A stretch of DNA of 64,000 nucleotides from contig JAIFAC010000455.1 in the NCBI GenBank assembly GCA_026545765.1, positions 35,007-99,006 on the forward strand. The letters are read 5' to 3'. The notes beneath the pieces are model-generated. The model saw nothing but the letters and a program-made list of their open reading frames with translations, made no database searches and had not been told where the DNA came from. Below are positions 11,931 to 23,361 of this stretch, piece by piece. How positions within the stretch are numbered: the stretch's first letter is position 1; each line of letters opens with the position of its first letter. Both the position numbers and the translations under genes were made by a program. The stretch comes from Plantago major. Its lineage: Eukaryota > Streptophyta > Magnoliopsida > Lamiales > Plantaginaceae.

Positions 11931-13040
11931 AAGGAATCACTAGCTAAAACATGTGGGTCATTGAACAAACAAATGGGCATATAGAATTTGATTTGTATAT
12001 CCTCTAAGAAAAAATTAACCACTTTAAATTGAATTTTGTGAAATATACTTTTTTATGTCAAGCAGAAAAGAGTTTATATATAAATAATTAAATACTTTAT
12101 AATACTTACAATTATATATATGTCCATCATTTAATTTGAAATCTCAATTGTCGACATTATTATTAGAATCATGTATAAAATTGACATAAGAAATTTACAG
12201 TAATATGTGATATACACATAAATGCCATGAATAAAATTTTATATATAAGATCACCTAATAAAAGGGAAATTATAAATAAAGTTCTTTCCAAAAATAAAAA
12301 AAAGGAAGATTTTGTAGTAGCTACTACATTTACAATAAAAAAATCAGTCCACTTCGTACCAAATTCAATACATTTAATTTATTTCATTTAGAAATTCTAA
12401 TTAATGCAAATGTTATTACTATCTTTTTACTGATATTAATTTAAAGTAACCTGAAATTGATATTTTTTTAGTAATTTTGATTGGTATTACTATATCTCAT
12501 ATCCCACATAGATATGCACGTGAATGTCGACAAGTACATTAGTAGTCTTACACCCTCGCAAGGTTTAAGAATTATTGGATTATTCCAAAGAAAACTTGGA
12601 AAGGTTTCAGCGTTGCGAATATATCATGTCAGTGAGACATGTGTAACTTGTCCCTATAACACGTTACGATTAGCCATTTTTTTATTAGTCTAACAAATGT
12701 AACTTAGTAAGTTGGATGGGAACATTAGGGGTCAGGGGTGGATAGCTAACCCCATCGAACAAGCTCATGGCATTGAAATTTCACTGCAATTGTTATTTGA
12801 TCACACTATTGCGAGGGAATTTACCGATAATATATGTACATGGGAAGCATTGACAATTTTTTGGGAGAACATTTAGCTCCAAAGTTGATTGGTTATGTTG
12901 GCATTTTAATATGGATGGTGGAATGGACCAAAGTGGCTAATGAGAGTTGTTCGATTAGGGATACGTGAGCACATGTTAGATTTATCTCATTCTACCTTAA
13001 TTTACATGCTTGACTCTACTTTCATATAGTTTGAATAAAG
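11931..13040. other. Intergenic, no gene seen
   Basis: AT-rich. A somewhat less AT-rich part at 12480-12990 has no recognisable family. Confidence 0.4.
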
Positions 13041-13293
13041 TACTCCCTCCATTTCAGAGAAAGTGTTACATTTTGATTTGCCAATCAGATTCGAGCTCGA
13101 TTACAATTACTCATAAACGATAATAGTAAATAATTTAATAAAATCATATAATAAAATTTAATTACTAAATTTTCATCATATAATTTTAATAATTTATTTA
13201 TTAATATCGTTTAAGAGTAAATTGTGGTTAAACGCGGAGACAGTTGACCGCAGAATAGTAAAATGTAACACTTTTTCTGAAATGGAGGGAGTA
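13041..13293. mobile_element. Stowaway-like MITE, family A copy 1
   Basis: Ends are perfect terminal inverted repeats, TACTCCCTCCATTTCAGA and its complement, starting and ending in TA as expected for Tc1/mariner (Stowaway) insertion. About 253 bases, no coding capacity. The AT-rich core (tttaataaaatcatataataaaattt...aataatttatttattaatatcg) is shared with the elements at 25521-25766 and 29990-30213. Confidence 0.8.
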
Positions 13294-15262
13294 TTTCAAA
13301 AGCTAGTAAATTGTGTACTGGATATGTTATTTCCACTGATTAAATTCTTATGAAATCTATGAATAAATTGACAATTTAAAAAGTTTCAATTGACACTGTA
13401 TCATGAACTTGTAATCAATATATTTTCAATTGTCTAGCATTTAGTATCTTGAAACTCATTAAGTGTAGTCCTATTACTTCTATAAATATACATTTTCATA
13501 ACTTTAGTTTACATCCTAGAATCTTCAAAAAAAAAATCTCTTTTCATTATTTGAAATATTTATGATCATTAATGTTCAATGATTTAACAATGATAACTCG
13601 TTATTGGCTAACCAATGAATAGTAACAAATCTTTTACATTCATAAAACATGTTAAATGTTAATATATAAAGAAAAAGGAGATCATAATTATATACTATAT
13701 AAAAAACAACATGAAACCTCCTAGTTAAAGAAATAGTGTCAAACCTATTAACTTTTCTCACTGGCAATACTAAATGAGAATGTTCTACACACATCAAAGT
13801 AGGAGTGTCCATACATAAAAGACGAGAAATAAGAAAATGTGAAACCACTATTAGAATTAGGTGAAACTAATTGTACGACACATTTTTATATGAAAGATAA
13901 AATAAAATTTGGTGATAAAAACGAAAAGAGAACCAAAAGTTAACTCATATATATAATATAATCCAACATAAACATACCTTTCCCCACTCGATTGGTAGTT
14001 GACAAAATTATGTTGCCGCCTAACTCTTGCATGATCTGCCACATTAAATTCAATAGATGGGGTTATAGGTTACCTCGGTGAAGCCATTGTTAGCGATGGG
14101 CATTTATAGGATGGACTCGCAACCCATTTGATCAATTAAAGACGCCGATCTCGATTGTTCGTCAGGACTACCAAGTAAGCTGCGATGGTGAAGATTGTTC
14201 GTTGAACCTGTGACCGGGCATATCATTTTCATCTGCTTTTTTTACGATCTGTGGGAAGATATGAGCAGGCATTGAGAATAACGAAGAACAATTGGAAATT
14301 AGGTCATAAGATGATTCCTGGATCTGAAATGGTTGGTATCCGGGAAAAAGAGAGAAAGAGACAGACAAACAGAAGCACGTTTAGTCATGAAATATAGAAA
14401 AATCAATGTTAAGTTTACCTTGATTTTGGAATCACATATATTGATCCATCATGCCACTAAAGCGAGTTGTGACAACAATGATGTGGATTGTTTGGTTGTG
14501 AACCAAAAAAGATTGCGCTCGTTGTTTCCTCATCGGAAGCCATTTGAGAGAGAGAGAGAGAGAGAATTGATTTTATATAGGCTTCGAGGCGGCGCAGAGC
14601 AAGGCTAGGGTTGGCCCTAACCCGGAGTGCCCAAAAGGTAAAAAAAAGAAAAAAAGAAGGATTTTTATATAGATACTTTAATTAAATACATCAAAGTGTA
14701 ATAGTGCATTGTTGCTTAGTGGTGTTAACAATTAAAATATATTACTCTTACTTTATCAACCATGGTTCAATTGTTATTGGCTTCTTTTTTCCTTTATACT
14801 GATTTTATTCTTTCTTAATTTGGAACTTGTGAGGGTGATTTAAACTCCCCTTCTTATGTTTTGATGGTATTATATATTTTTTTCCTCAATGAATTAGAAT
14901 GATTTATCTTCTTTAATTTTAATAATTATGTAGTCACGTATAATAACATTTTTCTTAAATTATGATTCTTTCTATTCTTTTCTTTTTCTACTTCAAAACA
15001 ATTTCGTATTTTTCTTTTTGTACTCTCTAATTTTTAAATATAGTTTTATTCTACCTTCTATTATTTTTTTTCTTTGCTTGAGAAATGTTAGTGTTTCTCT
15101 TATTCTTTCTCATGTTTTTCCAAGTACAATTTCATTTTTATTTATGTCTTTATTTGTGAATTGTGATTCGTTATCTTTTTTTCTTACCACCGGTAATTAG
15201 TATGTTCGTCTAATTGACTGATTTTTGGAGAATGGATTATACTTCAATAAACCCCACAATGG
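13294..15262. other. Intergenic, no gene seen
   Basis: No recognisable gene. Contains a (GA)n run at about 14546-14565. Minus-strand reading from an ATG near 14543 gives only a short open frame without known features. The tract 14800-15190 is very T-rich. Confidence 0.4.
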
Positions 15263-15360
15263 TATAAATATAGTCAATGGTCAAAGCACTTTATAGGCTA
15301 CAATTTCTAAACCTCTTGTCACCTTACGTTCATCCATTGAACGTATACACTATTAATACT
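15263..15360 (+). promoter_or_regulatory. Upstream block of LEA_2 copy 4 with W-box
   Basis: Contains GGTCAA at 15279-15284 (W-box core on the minus strand) about 136 bases before the ATG at 15415, with a TATA-like ggtataaata just upstream at about 15261. Order and spacing of ggtcaaagc, ggctacaa, cttgtcacc and ctattaata match the block upstream of copy 3. Confidence 0.5.
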
Positions 15361-15414
15361 AGAATCATTCTCTAACTTGATTCCATTGCCTAATCAATAT
15401 TTCTTCCATCTCGA

Positions 15415-16059
15415 ATGGGTTTCTACGAGAAGGCTGAGCAAGCGAAGCTCTTCGTAAACGAACGCGCATCCCCTGCTCTCCCGGACCCAAAACGAACCAA
15501 ACAAGTCGTCGCTTCATCTGCAATTTTCCTGTTCGTGGTCGCGATTGTGTTAATACTCATGTCCACCGTGTTTAAAATCAAGGATCCTAACATACAAATG
15601 TCCTTGATTAGGATTGAGAATATTACCGTGCTCAATGGCCAGGGTCCTAGTTTTAACCGGCGTTTGGTTAACATGACACTAGTAGCTGAGCTATCGATTG
15701 AAAATCGTAATGTGGTCTCATTCAAGTTTAATGAAGCAACAACAAATCTCAATTACGAAACGGAAATTGTTGGCAAAGCTATAACCCCAAAGGGTGAAGC
15801 ACCACCCGGAGAGGCCGTTCTAACGAGTGTGCCGGTAATCAATGTTAATGTGGATCAAATGAAGCATTTGTTGCGGTTTGATAGCGATATAGCGTTAGCA
15901 GTTGTTCCTTTTTCGACAGATACTAGAGTAGGCGGGCAGGTGACGATTGCAAGTGCTATGAAGAAGAGCTTCGTTGCGAATATCCATTGTGAATTTAAGG
16001 TGGATCTAAAGCAAGGTGCAGCTCAGTATATTACTTGCAGCACCAAACTTTCGTCATAA
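15415..16059 (+). CDS. LEA_2 family (NDR1/HIN1-like) membrane protein, copy 4
   Basis: Intact single-exon gene of 214 residues, ATG at 15415. The N-terminus is shortened and lacks a clean PLAPA motif (it has ASPALPDPKR). A membrane segment spans about residues 31-53 (ending LILMSTVF). The LEA_2 domain carries RRLVNMTLVAELSIENRN, FKFNEATTNLNYETEIV and the PKGEAPPG loop, and ends with NIHCEFKVDL...YITCSTKL. Most similar to copy 3 in both coding and upstream sequence, although they are about 6.4 kb apart with an F-box remnant and a MITE between them. Function is by family only: stress- or defence-associated single-pass membrane protein. Confidence 0.93.
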   Translation: MGFYEKAEQAKLFVNERASPALPDPKRTKQVVASSAIFLFVVAIVLILMSTVFKIKDPNIQMSLIRIENITVLNGQGPSFNRRLVNMTLVAELSIENRNVVSFKFNEATTNLNYETEIVGKAITPKGEAPPGEAVLTSVPVINVNVDQMKHLLRFDSDIALAVVPFSTDTRVGGQVTIASAMKKSFVANIHCEFKVDLKQGAAQYITCSTKLSS

Positions 16060-17539
16060 CGAGAGATAGCTAGCGAAGACCAGGGGCAAGTCTGATCGAA
16101 CTCGGATAAATCAATTAAACTAATGTTTGTTTTTCTAGTAATACTAAAACAAAAATATGACCCATATGGTACGATATTATCCGGAGTATCAGATGAATTA
16201 ATGTATCCTATTGCGATGTCTTCAAAGATATCGGAAATAAGCTAAGTTTTGGGGTTTTATTGTAGGAGGTGGGAAGTTCAAACCACGGCCTCAAAAGAAG
16301 TAGGCATTTGTGTGTTGTCTGAACTATAATTATGTATTGCAAGTTTTTCTTATAATTTATAATTATGTGTGTTATAATTTCCTAATTCATTTCTAATTTG
16401 TGTAGTTTTCCTCGAATTAATGCTAATTTGTGTTGAAAACTATTCCCTGGACTGGTTCATCTCTTTGTATTTAAAACAAATAGAGTGTAGTGTAGAATCC
16501 CCTAAAAGAAAATTTATAAAGAAATAAACTCGTTATATTAATACATTCACGGTTCCATTAAAGAAAAAACTACGATAAGAATAACTTTTACCAGTACGGA
16601 CAATACTTAATTATAGCTTGTAGTACCGTATTATGTATATTGTACAAATTACTATGTTAATCAATAAAGAGTAGACATGGGGGTCCAAAGTAGAACACCA
16701 AAATCCTGAAAATCAAGCTTGTTAGGCTGATTTTGTTAAGCATGCTAAGGTGAGGCAGTAAAGATGATTAGAAAGTCCGCGAAAATATATCTCTGTCTTG
16801 TTTCCTTAGCCAAACTATCGCTTTCGTGGTATCAACAATCTGCCAAAAATGCTTTATGGTCCATTTACAAACAAACTCAATTCTTTTCACAAAAAAAGAA
16901 TATGATGATCCTGGAAAAGTTTTTATCTGGAGGTTGGAAAAGAATAGTAAAAAGCCTTTTCTTGTGTTGAATTTAGTCATTTACTGCTGTTTTGAGGGTC
17001 CCCTGGCAGCTGCACAAAGTAAAAAGGATGAAACATCTATCTGCATTTTTTTCTTCACAGATCTGATGCAGCGTATACATGCAGTAGATTTGTTCGAATT
17101 GATGTTGCGTTTCTTTAAAGTGTGAAACAGAGTCTTTAAAATATGCCTGCTGATTGATTATTCTGGATATTGAGTGCCTATTGATTGCTTTCTGCGTTGG
17201 ATAGCTTGTCACGCAACTTATATTTCAAACACCATATACACATTTACATACTAACATACCTTTTTAAATTGGTTTCCAAACAAACACTCTCAAGTTTCAA
17301 TTGTGGATAGGGCTTGGGTCGGGTTGGAAATTTAAATATGGGATTTCGAGTTCAGGAATTTAGGATTCCGACAATTATTTACATTTCAATCTCATCCCAC
17401 CTTATTTGGAGATTTTTCGGATTGAGACTTTGAGATTTGGGAGGATCTAAGTAGAAATTCCAAACTTCATTTTAAGACAAAAACAAGCAATACCATTTTG
17501 TGCACGAAATGTAGAATTTACGCCTGTTTCTTTTCAACC
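16060..17539. other. Intergenic, no gene seen
   Basis: Overlapping short open frames on both strands at 16764-17212 are no more than a locally stop-poor stretch; none shows a family motif. The rest is AT-rich. Confidence 0.4.
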
Positions 17540-18244
17540 TAAATTTACTCGAATCGAATCGAATCAAATCAAACTAATCGAATCGAATCAAATCAAGAAA
17601 TTATTGTGTAATAATAATAACAATTATATGATGGTATATATAATCACAATTAAAAAAATATATTATTTTTATCATCTTTCTCACATTCTTCCTACTCTTT
17701 TTTTCTGTCACTTTACATTTTTATTTATTATTGTATAACAAACTTTAAAACCAACCGCGTGGAAAACAATATGAGAATGATAACTCGATTAAAATCGAAT
17801 TTTAATCGTCGTATAAACTGTCTTTGTCTATTTTTTTTTTTTTTTTGAATCGGTGAAATTTATTACAACTTGAAAACGCTATGAAAGTATGGACAATGTT
17901 CACAAATAAAATAATTAAAAGTTTAACCAAAAATCACTTGTCCATAAACCATGCATGCTCGTGTCAACAACTTTACATCAACACTCTTTATTCCGTAACC
18001 TCTAGTATTGTTCCATTTTCCAAATCGATTCTTCAACTTTCAAACCAATACTCATATTTCAACTTTCATGAAAAGAAATTAAGATATTTGATTAACGAAC
18101 TTTGTTTTATTGTAAAATCCGTGAAATTTTTCGATTTTATACGATTGATAAATTTTCTTATTTTCCTCGCATAAAGACGTAAGAATAAACGATAATAATA
18201 ATTATTATTATTATTATAATAATAATAATAATAATAATATTATT

Positions 18245-18277
<33 letters not shown>

Positions 18278-18356
18278 AATAATAATAATAATAATATGAA
18301 TTTAATGAATCGAATCGAATCAAGACGAAATTGAATCGAATCGAATCGAATGAAGC
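17540..18356 (+). mobile_element. PIF/Harbinger-type element, internally deleted copy
   Basis: About 0.82 kb that matches both flanks of the element at 20586-22885 but lacks its whole transposase section. The left part (17556-18140) is collinear with 20604-21185, including the landmarks ccgcgtggaaaacaatatga and a poly-T followed by gaatcg.gtgaaattta. The right part (18147-18356) is collinear with about 22718-22870, from gataaattttcttattttcc onwards. A TAA/CAA microsatellite near the right end (18188-18300) is longer than in the other copy. Both ends run into GAATC repeats. Non-autonomous status is inferred from the missing transposase. Confidence 0.75.
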
Positions 18357-20585
18357 CATTGAAGCCCTAAGCTCTGAGGGTCTGGCTTGAAGAATTCTAA
18401 TAATCAGGTTGCGCAACGGACCGGTCCTATCCTAAACGATCCGTTTGGACGGATGTCCGCATTTACGGATGTGTAAAATGTCTACATGTTATCTAATATG
18501 TTATAAGCGGATCAAATTATAGATCAATCCGCACAGAGATGGATAAATTCGCGGATATCCATGAAATTTAAAAAAAATGTGTGGGCGGATGAGTAAAATG
18601 TCCGTTGCAGCCTCGTCTTATTGTCGGCATTGCCACACATAGAAACACTCTCCGAATGTGTTGTCGCCATTGAAGTTGAAGAACAGAAGTGCTACATCAA
18701 CCAAAAAACATATGAGTTTACTCTGTGGAGGCCAACAAAATCAACCAAATCTGAATATTCGGAGCAGGAGGTGAAATCAGAAGAGAAAATTAATTGCATA
18801 AAATATGGACCAAAATCGAACCTGGAAGATGTGGATGACGGAGTCTTTGCAGTCGTAGCAGAAGCAAGATGACGGCGAATAGACGGTGGACGTCGGAGTT
18901 GAAGAAGCGGACGCCAGTTAATGGTTTGTCAGTGGGTGTGAGAGGTTGTGAGTTGTGATGTGTGTGACGGCAGTGAAATGGGGATAGGAAGTGAGTGAGT
19001 TTTATGCAAAAGTATTATGTTATCCAATTCGTTAGCTAACGGATCAAATCGATCTGATCCGTAGATGCGAATAAGTGGACTGAATCCATGAATGCGGATC
19101 ATTTGAGTAGCCATACATGAATCTCAAAGTACATACCTAGGTGAATGAATTTAGAATTCGAATTCACTCGTCACCTAAATTTAAGCTTGAAGAATTAGGG
19201 AGAACATTAAAAAAGATTGTGAATAAAACAATTATTTGAGTACGAATAAAACAATTGAATTTTCTCGTTTTGCAGTGTATATATTTATTGTACTTGTGTA
19301 TTTAAGCACCGTTTCGTTTTGGATATCAAATCTCAATCATATTTCAAAGCTGCATATTGGTATTCGAAATTTTTTCAACCGGAGTGAAGATTTTAAGGAA
19401 AATTCCAATCAGATATGGGAAAATCTTCATATCCCACACGAAACGTCCACTTTTAAATGTAACAATCTACGTACTAAATTCAAGACCAAGTGATCAATGA
19501 GTTGTGATGAGTAATAGTTCAAGTTTGTGATTCTGCCTACGGTTCACAAATGCTCACTTACCTTTGCCTAGTTCACGAGTCAAGTATTCTCTCTTTGTTT
19601 ACTTATTGCACTTCAAACTCCATTGAAGAGGGCACATGGCTGATGGAACAGAAATGGTAAAAAAAATTAAGACCACCATATTAATTTGGCGCATATGTCT
19701 ATGTTTTCTTCTTCTTCCCCTTCCAAAATTCATAATCTCATAAATATGTTATCATCATTTGCATGTTTCTTCCTGCTCACCCCGCCCCGCTTAACGTAAT
19801 GTAAGCTCTCAAATGATGTGAGGAATAGGTCATTTCTAATTAAAAACTACTCTTAGTGAAGTAATATGGTATGGAGACAAGATGAAATATCAATAAAAAT
19901 CACTCAAGATGTTATCTAAGTCTTTATGATTCCGCCTTATATAGGATTTAGTTTCAATCGAATTGCGTCCCGAACTCAAATCTCGCTCTATGGCATTTTA
20001 GTTTTTCTTAATTCACGAACTAGAAGAGACTAATTCTTTGTTTAAGGATTTTGAAGGTAAATTGGCATTATATATGTATAAGGGGAAGGGAAGGTACAAG
20101 AATTGTTAATCTATCGGAGTTTTCTACCTTCGAAAAATGATTTATGTCATATTCTAAGTTTATAAAATACAAATATTTGTATTTCTCGAATAGACAAAAG
20201 AATTATATAGTCAAGTGATATAACTACTAATAATATATACTTATTTATTTATTTTACACTAATTATAACGCTCGCTTTCAGATATTTTTAAATTGAATTT
20301 CGCCTCGCCTCGCTTTCAACTTCCGCTCTATGTGATCTAGGTTTCAACTTCTCCCTATTGGATACAGACTCTTTATATTATAGTGGTTCTTTCTTATGCT
20401 CTATGTGATCTATTTTGGTGATTAATCATATTGTTTAGCACTTCAAAAATTATTTGAAGTCGATTTTTATGAGTTCGAACTCACAAGGACAACATGTTTC
20501 TTTTACCTCACAATGTTATGCGAAACTACATTAATGGAAAACACAGGCTTTACTAGGTAAGGATATGTTATTTTCGATCAAATTT
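18357..20585. other. Spacer between the two Harbinger copies
   Basis: No recognisable gene. A short possible element at about 18408-18611 begins ggttgcgcaacggac and ends gtccgttgcagcc, imperfect inverted ends, with a gcggat/atccgc-rich inside; weak evidence. The open frame at 18621-18872 has no family features. Confidence 0.4.
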
Positions 20586-22771
20586 ATCGAATCAATTGAA
20601 TGGAATCGAATCGAATCAAATCAAACTAATCGAATCGAATCAAGAAATTATTGTGTAATAATAATAATAATTATATGATGGTATATATAATCACAATTAA
20701 AAAATATATTATTTTTGTCACCTTTCTCACATTCTTCCTACTCTTTTTTCTGTCACTTTACATTTTTATTTATTATTGTATAACAAACTTTAAAACCAAC
20801 CGCGTGGAAAACAATATGAGAATTATAACTCGATTAAAACCGAATTTTAATCGTCAGAAACCGCCCTTTTGTCTTTTTTTTTTTTGAATCGTGAAATTTA
20901 TTACAACTTGAAAACGCTACAAGAGTATGGACAATGTTCGCAAATAAAATAATTAAAAGCTTAACAAAATAACTTGTCCATAAACCATGCACAAGCTCGT
21001 GTCAACAACATTACATCAACACTCTTTTTTTCCAGAATCTCCAGAATTGTTCCATTTTTCAAACTGATTCTTCAACTTTCAGATCAAATACTCATATTTC
21101 AACTTTCATGAAAAGAAATTAAGTATATTTGATTAACGAATTTTGTTTTATTGTAAAATCCCGTGAAAATTTTCGATTTTATACATATTGTTATAATAGG
21201 CTTACGAGAAAAAAATTTAAATTGGACTTGTTAAAGGTCCAAGTTGAAGCCCAGCTCCCAAACCTCATTAAAACCCTACGAATCGGAGGGGAAAGTGGTG
21301 CTGAGTATATCACAGGATTTTGAATGCACATCCTGACTTATGCAAAGAGCAATTAAGACTTCATAGAGGTATGTTTATAAAATTAGTTGACTTGATGGTT
21401 GCTAGAAAACTATCATCCGATGGAAGATTTGTAAAAGTAGCGTAACAAGTCGATATGTATATTTATATCGCGAAAGGAGCTTCCTATCGAGATGTTGCTG
21501 ATGTATTCAATCATTCGATAAGTACTATATGCAAATATTTCAAAAAGGTGTTGGTTGCCCTGGTTACATTATCGTATGATATCGTTAGACCACATGCGGA
21601 TCTTTCTCTGGTTCCACCCGAAGTAAAGAACAATGCGTTGTATCGCCATTCTTAAAGTGAGTAAATTTACTTTCATAAATTTTAATATTTGACAATGCTT
21701 ATTTTATATTATTTAATTGTAATATGTTTGTTATAACATCCTTATGATTGTGTTGGAGCAATAGATGGAACTCATATTCAGTCATATATCCGATAGTGAA
21801 GGTATACCATTTAGAGGATTTAAAGGGCACCAAAACTTGGAATGTTTTCGCTTGTTGCTCTTTTGATAGGATTTTCACTTTCATTAATGTGGGATGGGAA
21901 GTGTTCATGATATGACAAGATGGGTTGATTCTTCGACTCGATCAAAATATTGTTTTCCTATCCGCCAACAGTATGTAAAATAGTACTCCTATTACCAATG
22001 ACCAAAATTTTGTTATATACAACCGTAGGAGGGAGTATGTTACAATTGTCGTTTTATTGTGTGCTTATGATTTTGACAGAAAATACTACTTGTGGACTCG
22101 GATATCCTAATACAACTGTTATCTCTCTCCATTAAGGACCCATGTAAGATATCATATTCGCATTTTAAGAAGAAAAGAGTTCTTAAAGGGATGTCGAGCA
22201 TTTTAACTATCGACACTCTTCATTACGAACTACTATTGAAAGAGCCTTCTGGCTTGAAAAGGAGATGGAAGGTCCTTTATACGACGCCTCAAATGGAAGA
22301 CACATATCAAATATACGTGATTGTTGCTACCTTCACTCTTCATAATTTTATGCATGTAAACTTGAAATACCGCTTTGTAAATACGATATCAATGTCCAAG
22401 TGGAGTGATAATGATTTATCGAACCCAACAAGGAAAGAAACGATGAACAGTGGTGCAAGAAGATAATATTGAGAATTTGGCGCCTATTCCGGCAATATAG
22501 AGTCCGTAAGATAATATGGAGGAATAAATGCCATTTTTCAATATTTGTGATATATAATATTATTTTTATAAAGTTTGGTCCGACTTTTGGTTTGATTTAA
22601 CTTGTTTTAGCTTTTGAACATAGATTTTTTGTTACCAAATTGAATTATACTTTTATTTCATCGATCTACTAAAAGTCGATTAAAAGAAAGAAAGAAAAAA
22701 GTTGAAAATAACTCAATTGGATAAATTTTCTTATTTTCCTCGCATAAAAGACGCACAGAATAAATGATAAA

Positions 22772-22807
<36 letters not shown>

Positions 22808-22885
22808 ACAACAACAATAATAATATGAATTTAATAAACTGAACTGAAGTCGAGTTGAACTGAACTGAACTGAATGGAATTGAAC
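20586..22885 (+). mobile_element. PIF/Harbinger-type element with transposase remnant
   Basis: About 2.3 kb. Same flanks as the copy at 17540-18356, plus an internal section of about 1.5 kb (about 21186-22717) with broken transposase. The left end runs out of GAATC repeats; the right end runs into GAACT repeats rather than the GAATC seen in the other copy. A small insert starting tactcctattacc and ending ggagggagta lies within the transposase at about 21984-22038. No clear 3-bp TTA target duplication could be fixed because the ends are repetitive. Confidence 0.75.
21310..22466 (+). pseudogene. PIF/Harbinger (HARBI1-like, DDE_Tnp_4) transposase remnant
   Basis: Fragments in several frames follow the HARBI1 order. 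First a helical N-terminal part with EQLRLHRGMFIKLVDLM (about 21342-21393) and a stop, then ASYRDVADVFNHSISTICKY and KVLVALVTLS with VPPEVKNN (21455-21655). After a gap that could be an old intron come DCVGAIDGTHIQ with the first catalytic Asp (about 21745-21780), GW.EGSVHDM-like sequence with the second Asp region split by a frameshift (about 21893-21920), and YYLVDSGYPNT broken across frames (about 22085-22120). Stops and frameshifts mean it cannot give a working protein. The right-hand open frame at 22092-22466 is only partly related to the family C-terminus. Confidence 0.75.
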
Positions 22886-23361
22886 TGAAAGAATTTTCAG
22901 TTGAAAATAACAGATTCTAACAAAAAAAAACAGTCAGAAAACCTTCCACTCCACCAATTTTAACTCGGAGAGTTCCAAACTTTCCGCAATTTTCCCGACA
23001 AAGTTTCCATGCATGTGATCCACCGCAAATTTAGTTTCAATTTGGTTGAATTTTGTTACTCGAAGTTTATATTTAATCGTTAGCGAGCCAATACTGCATC
23101 ATGTAATGAAATACTGAACAAAGTAGAACATGGCTTTAATTTTGAGTTGAATTACACCCGAATCAAGGCAAAGAACACAAACAAAAAGCAACCATAAACT
23201 AACAAGGGCTGCTTTTTATCCTCCACTTCTAGTGCCCTTGACTTGACCTACCGACCTTTAACTACTTTCTCTTATTATATTTACATAAATACAATAATTA
23301 TATTATATTATAGCTAATCTAGACTAGATATATCAATAATTATATCTATCTAAGGCACTAA
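22886..23361. other. Downstream region of the MAKR gene
   Basis: Probable 3' untranslated and downstream sequence of the minus-strand gene ending at 23362; no other feature seen. Confidence 0.4.

Noticed and set aside
16764..17212. Overlapping open frames of 68-99 codons on both strands
   Set aside because: No family motif, both strands equally open, and amino-acid make-up typical of stop-poor non-coding DNA.
18188..18300. Regular TAA/CAA repeats that could suggest a repeat array
   Set aside because: Simple microsatellite without spacers, inside the deleted Harbinger copy; not a CRISPR array.
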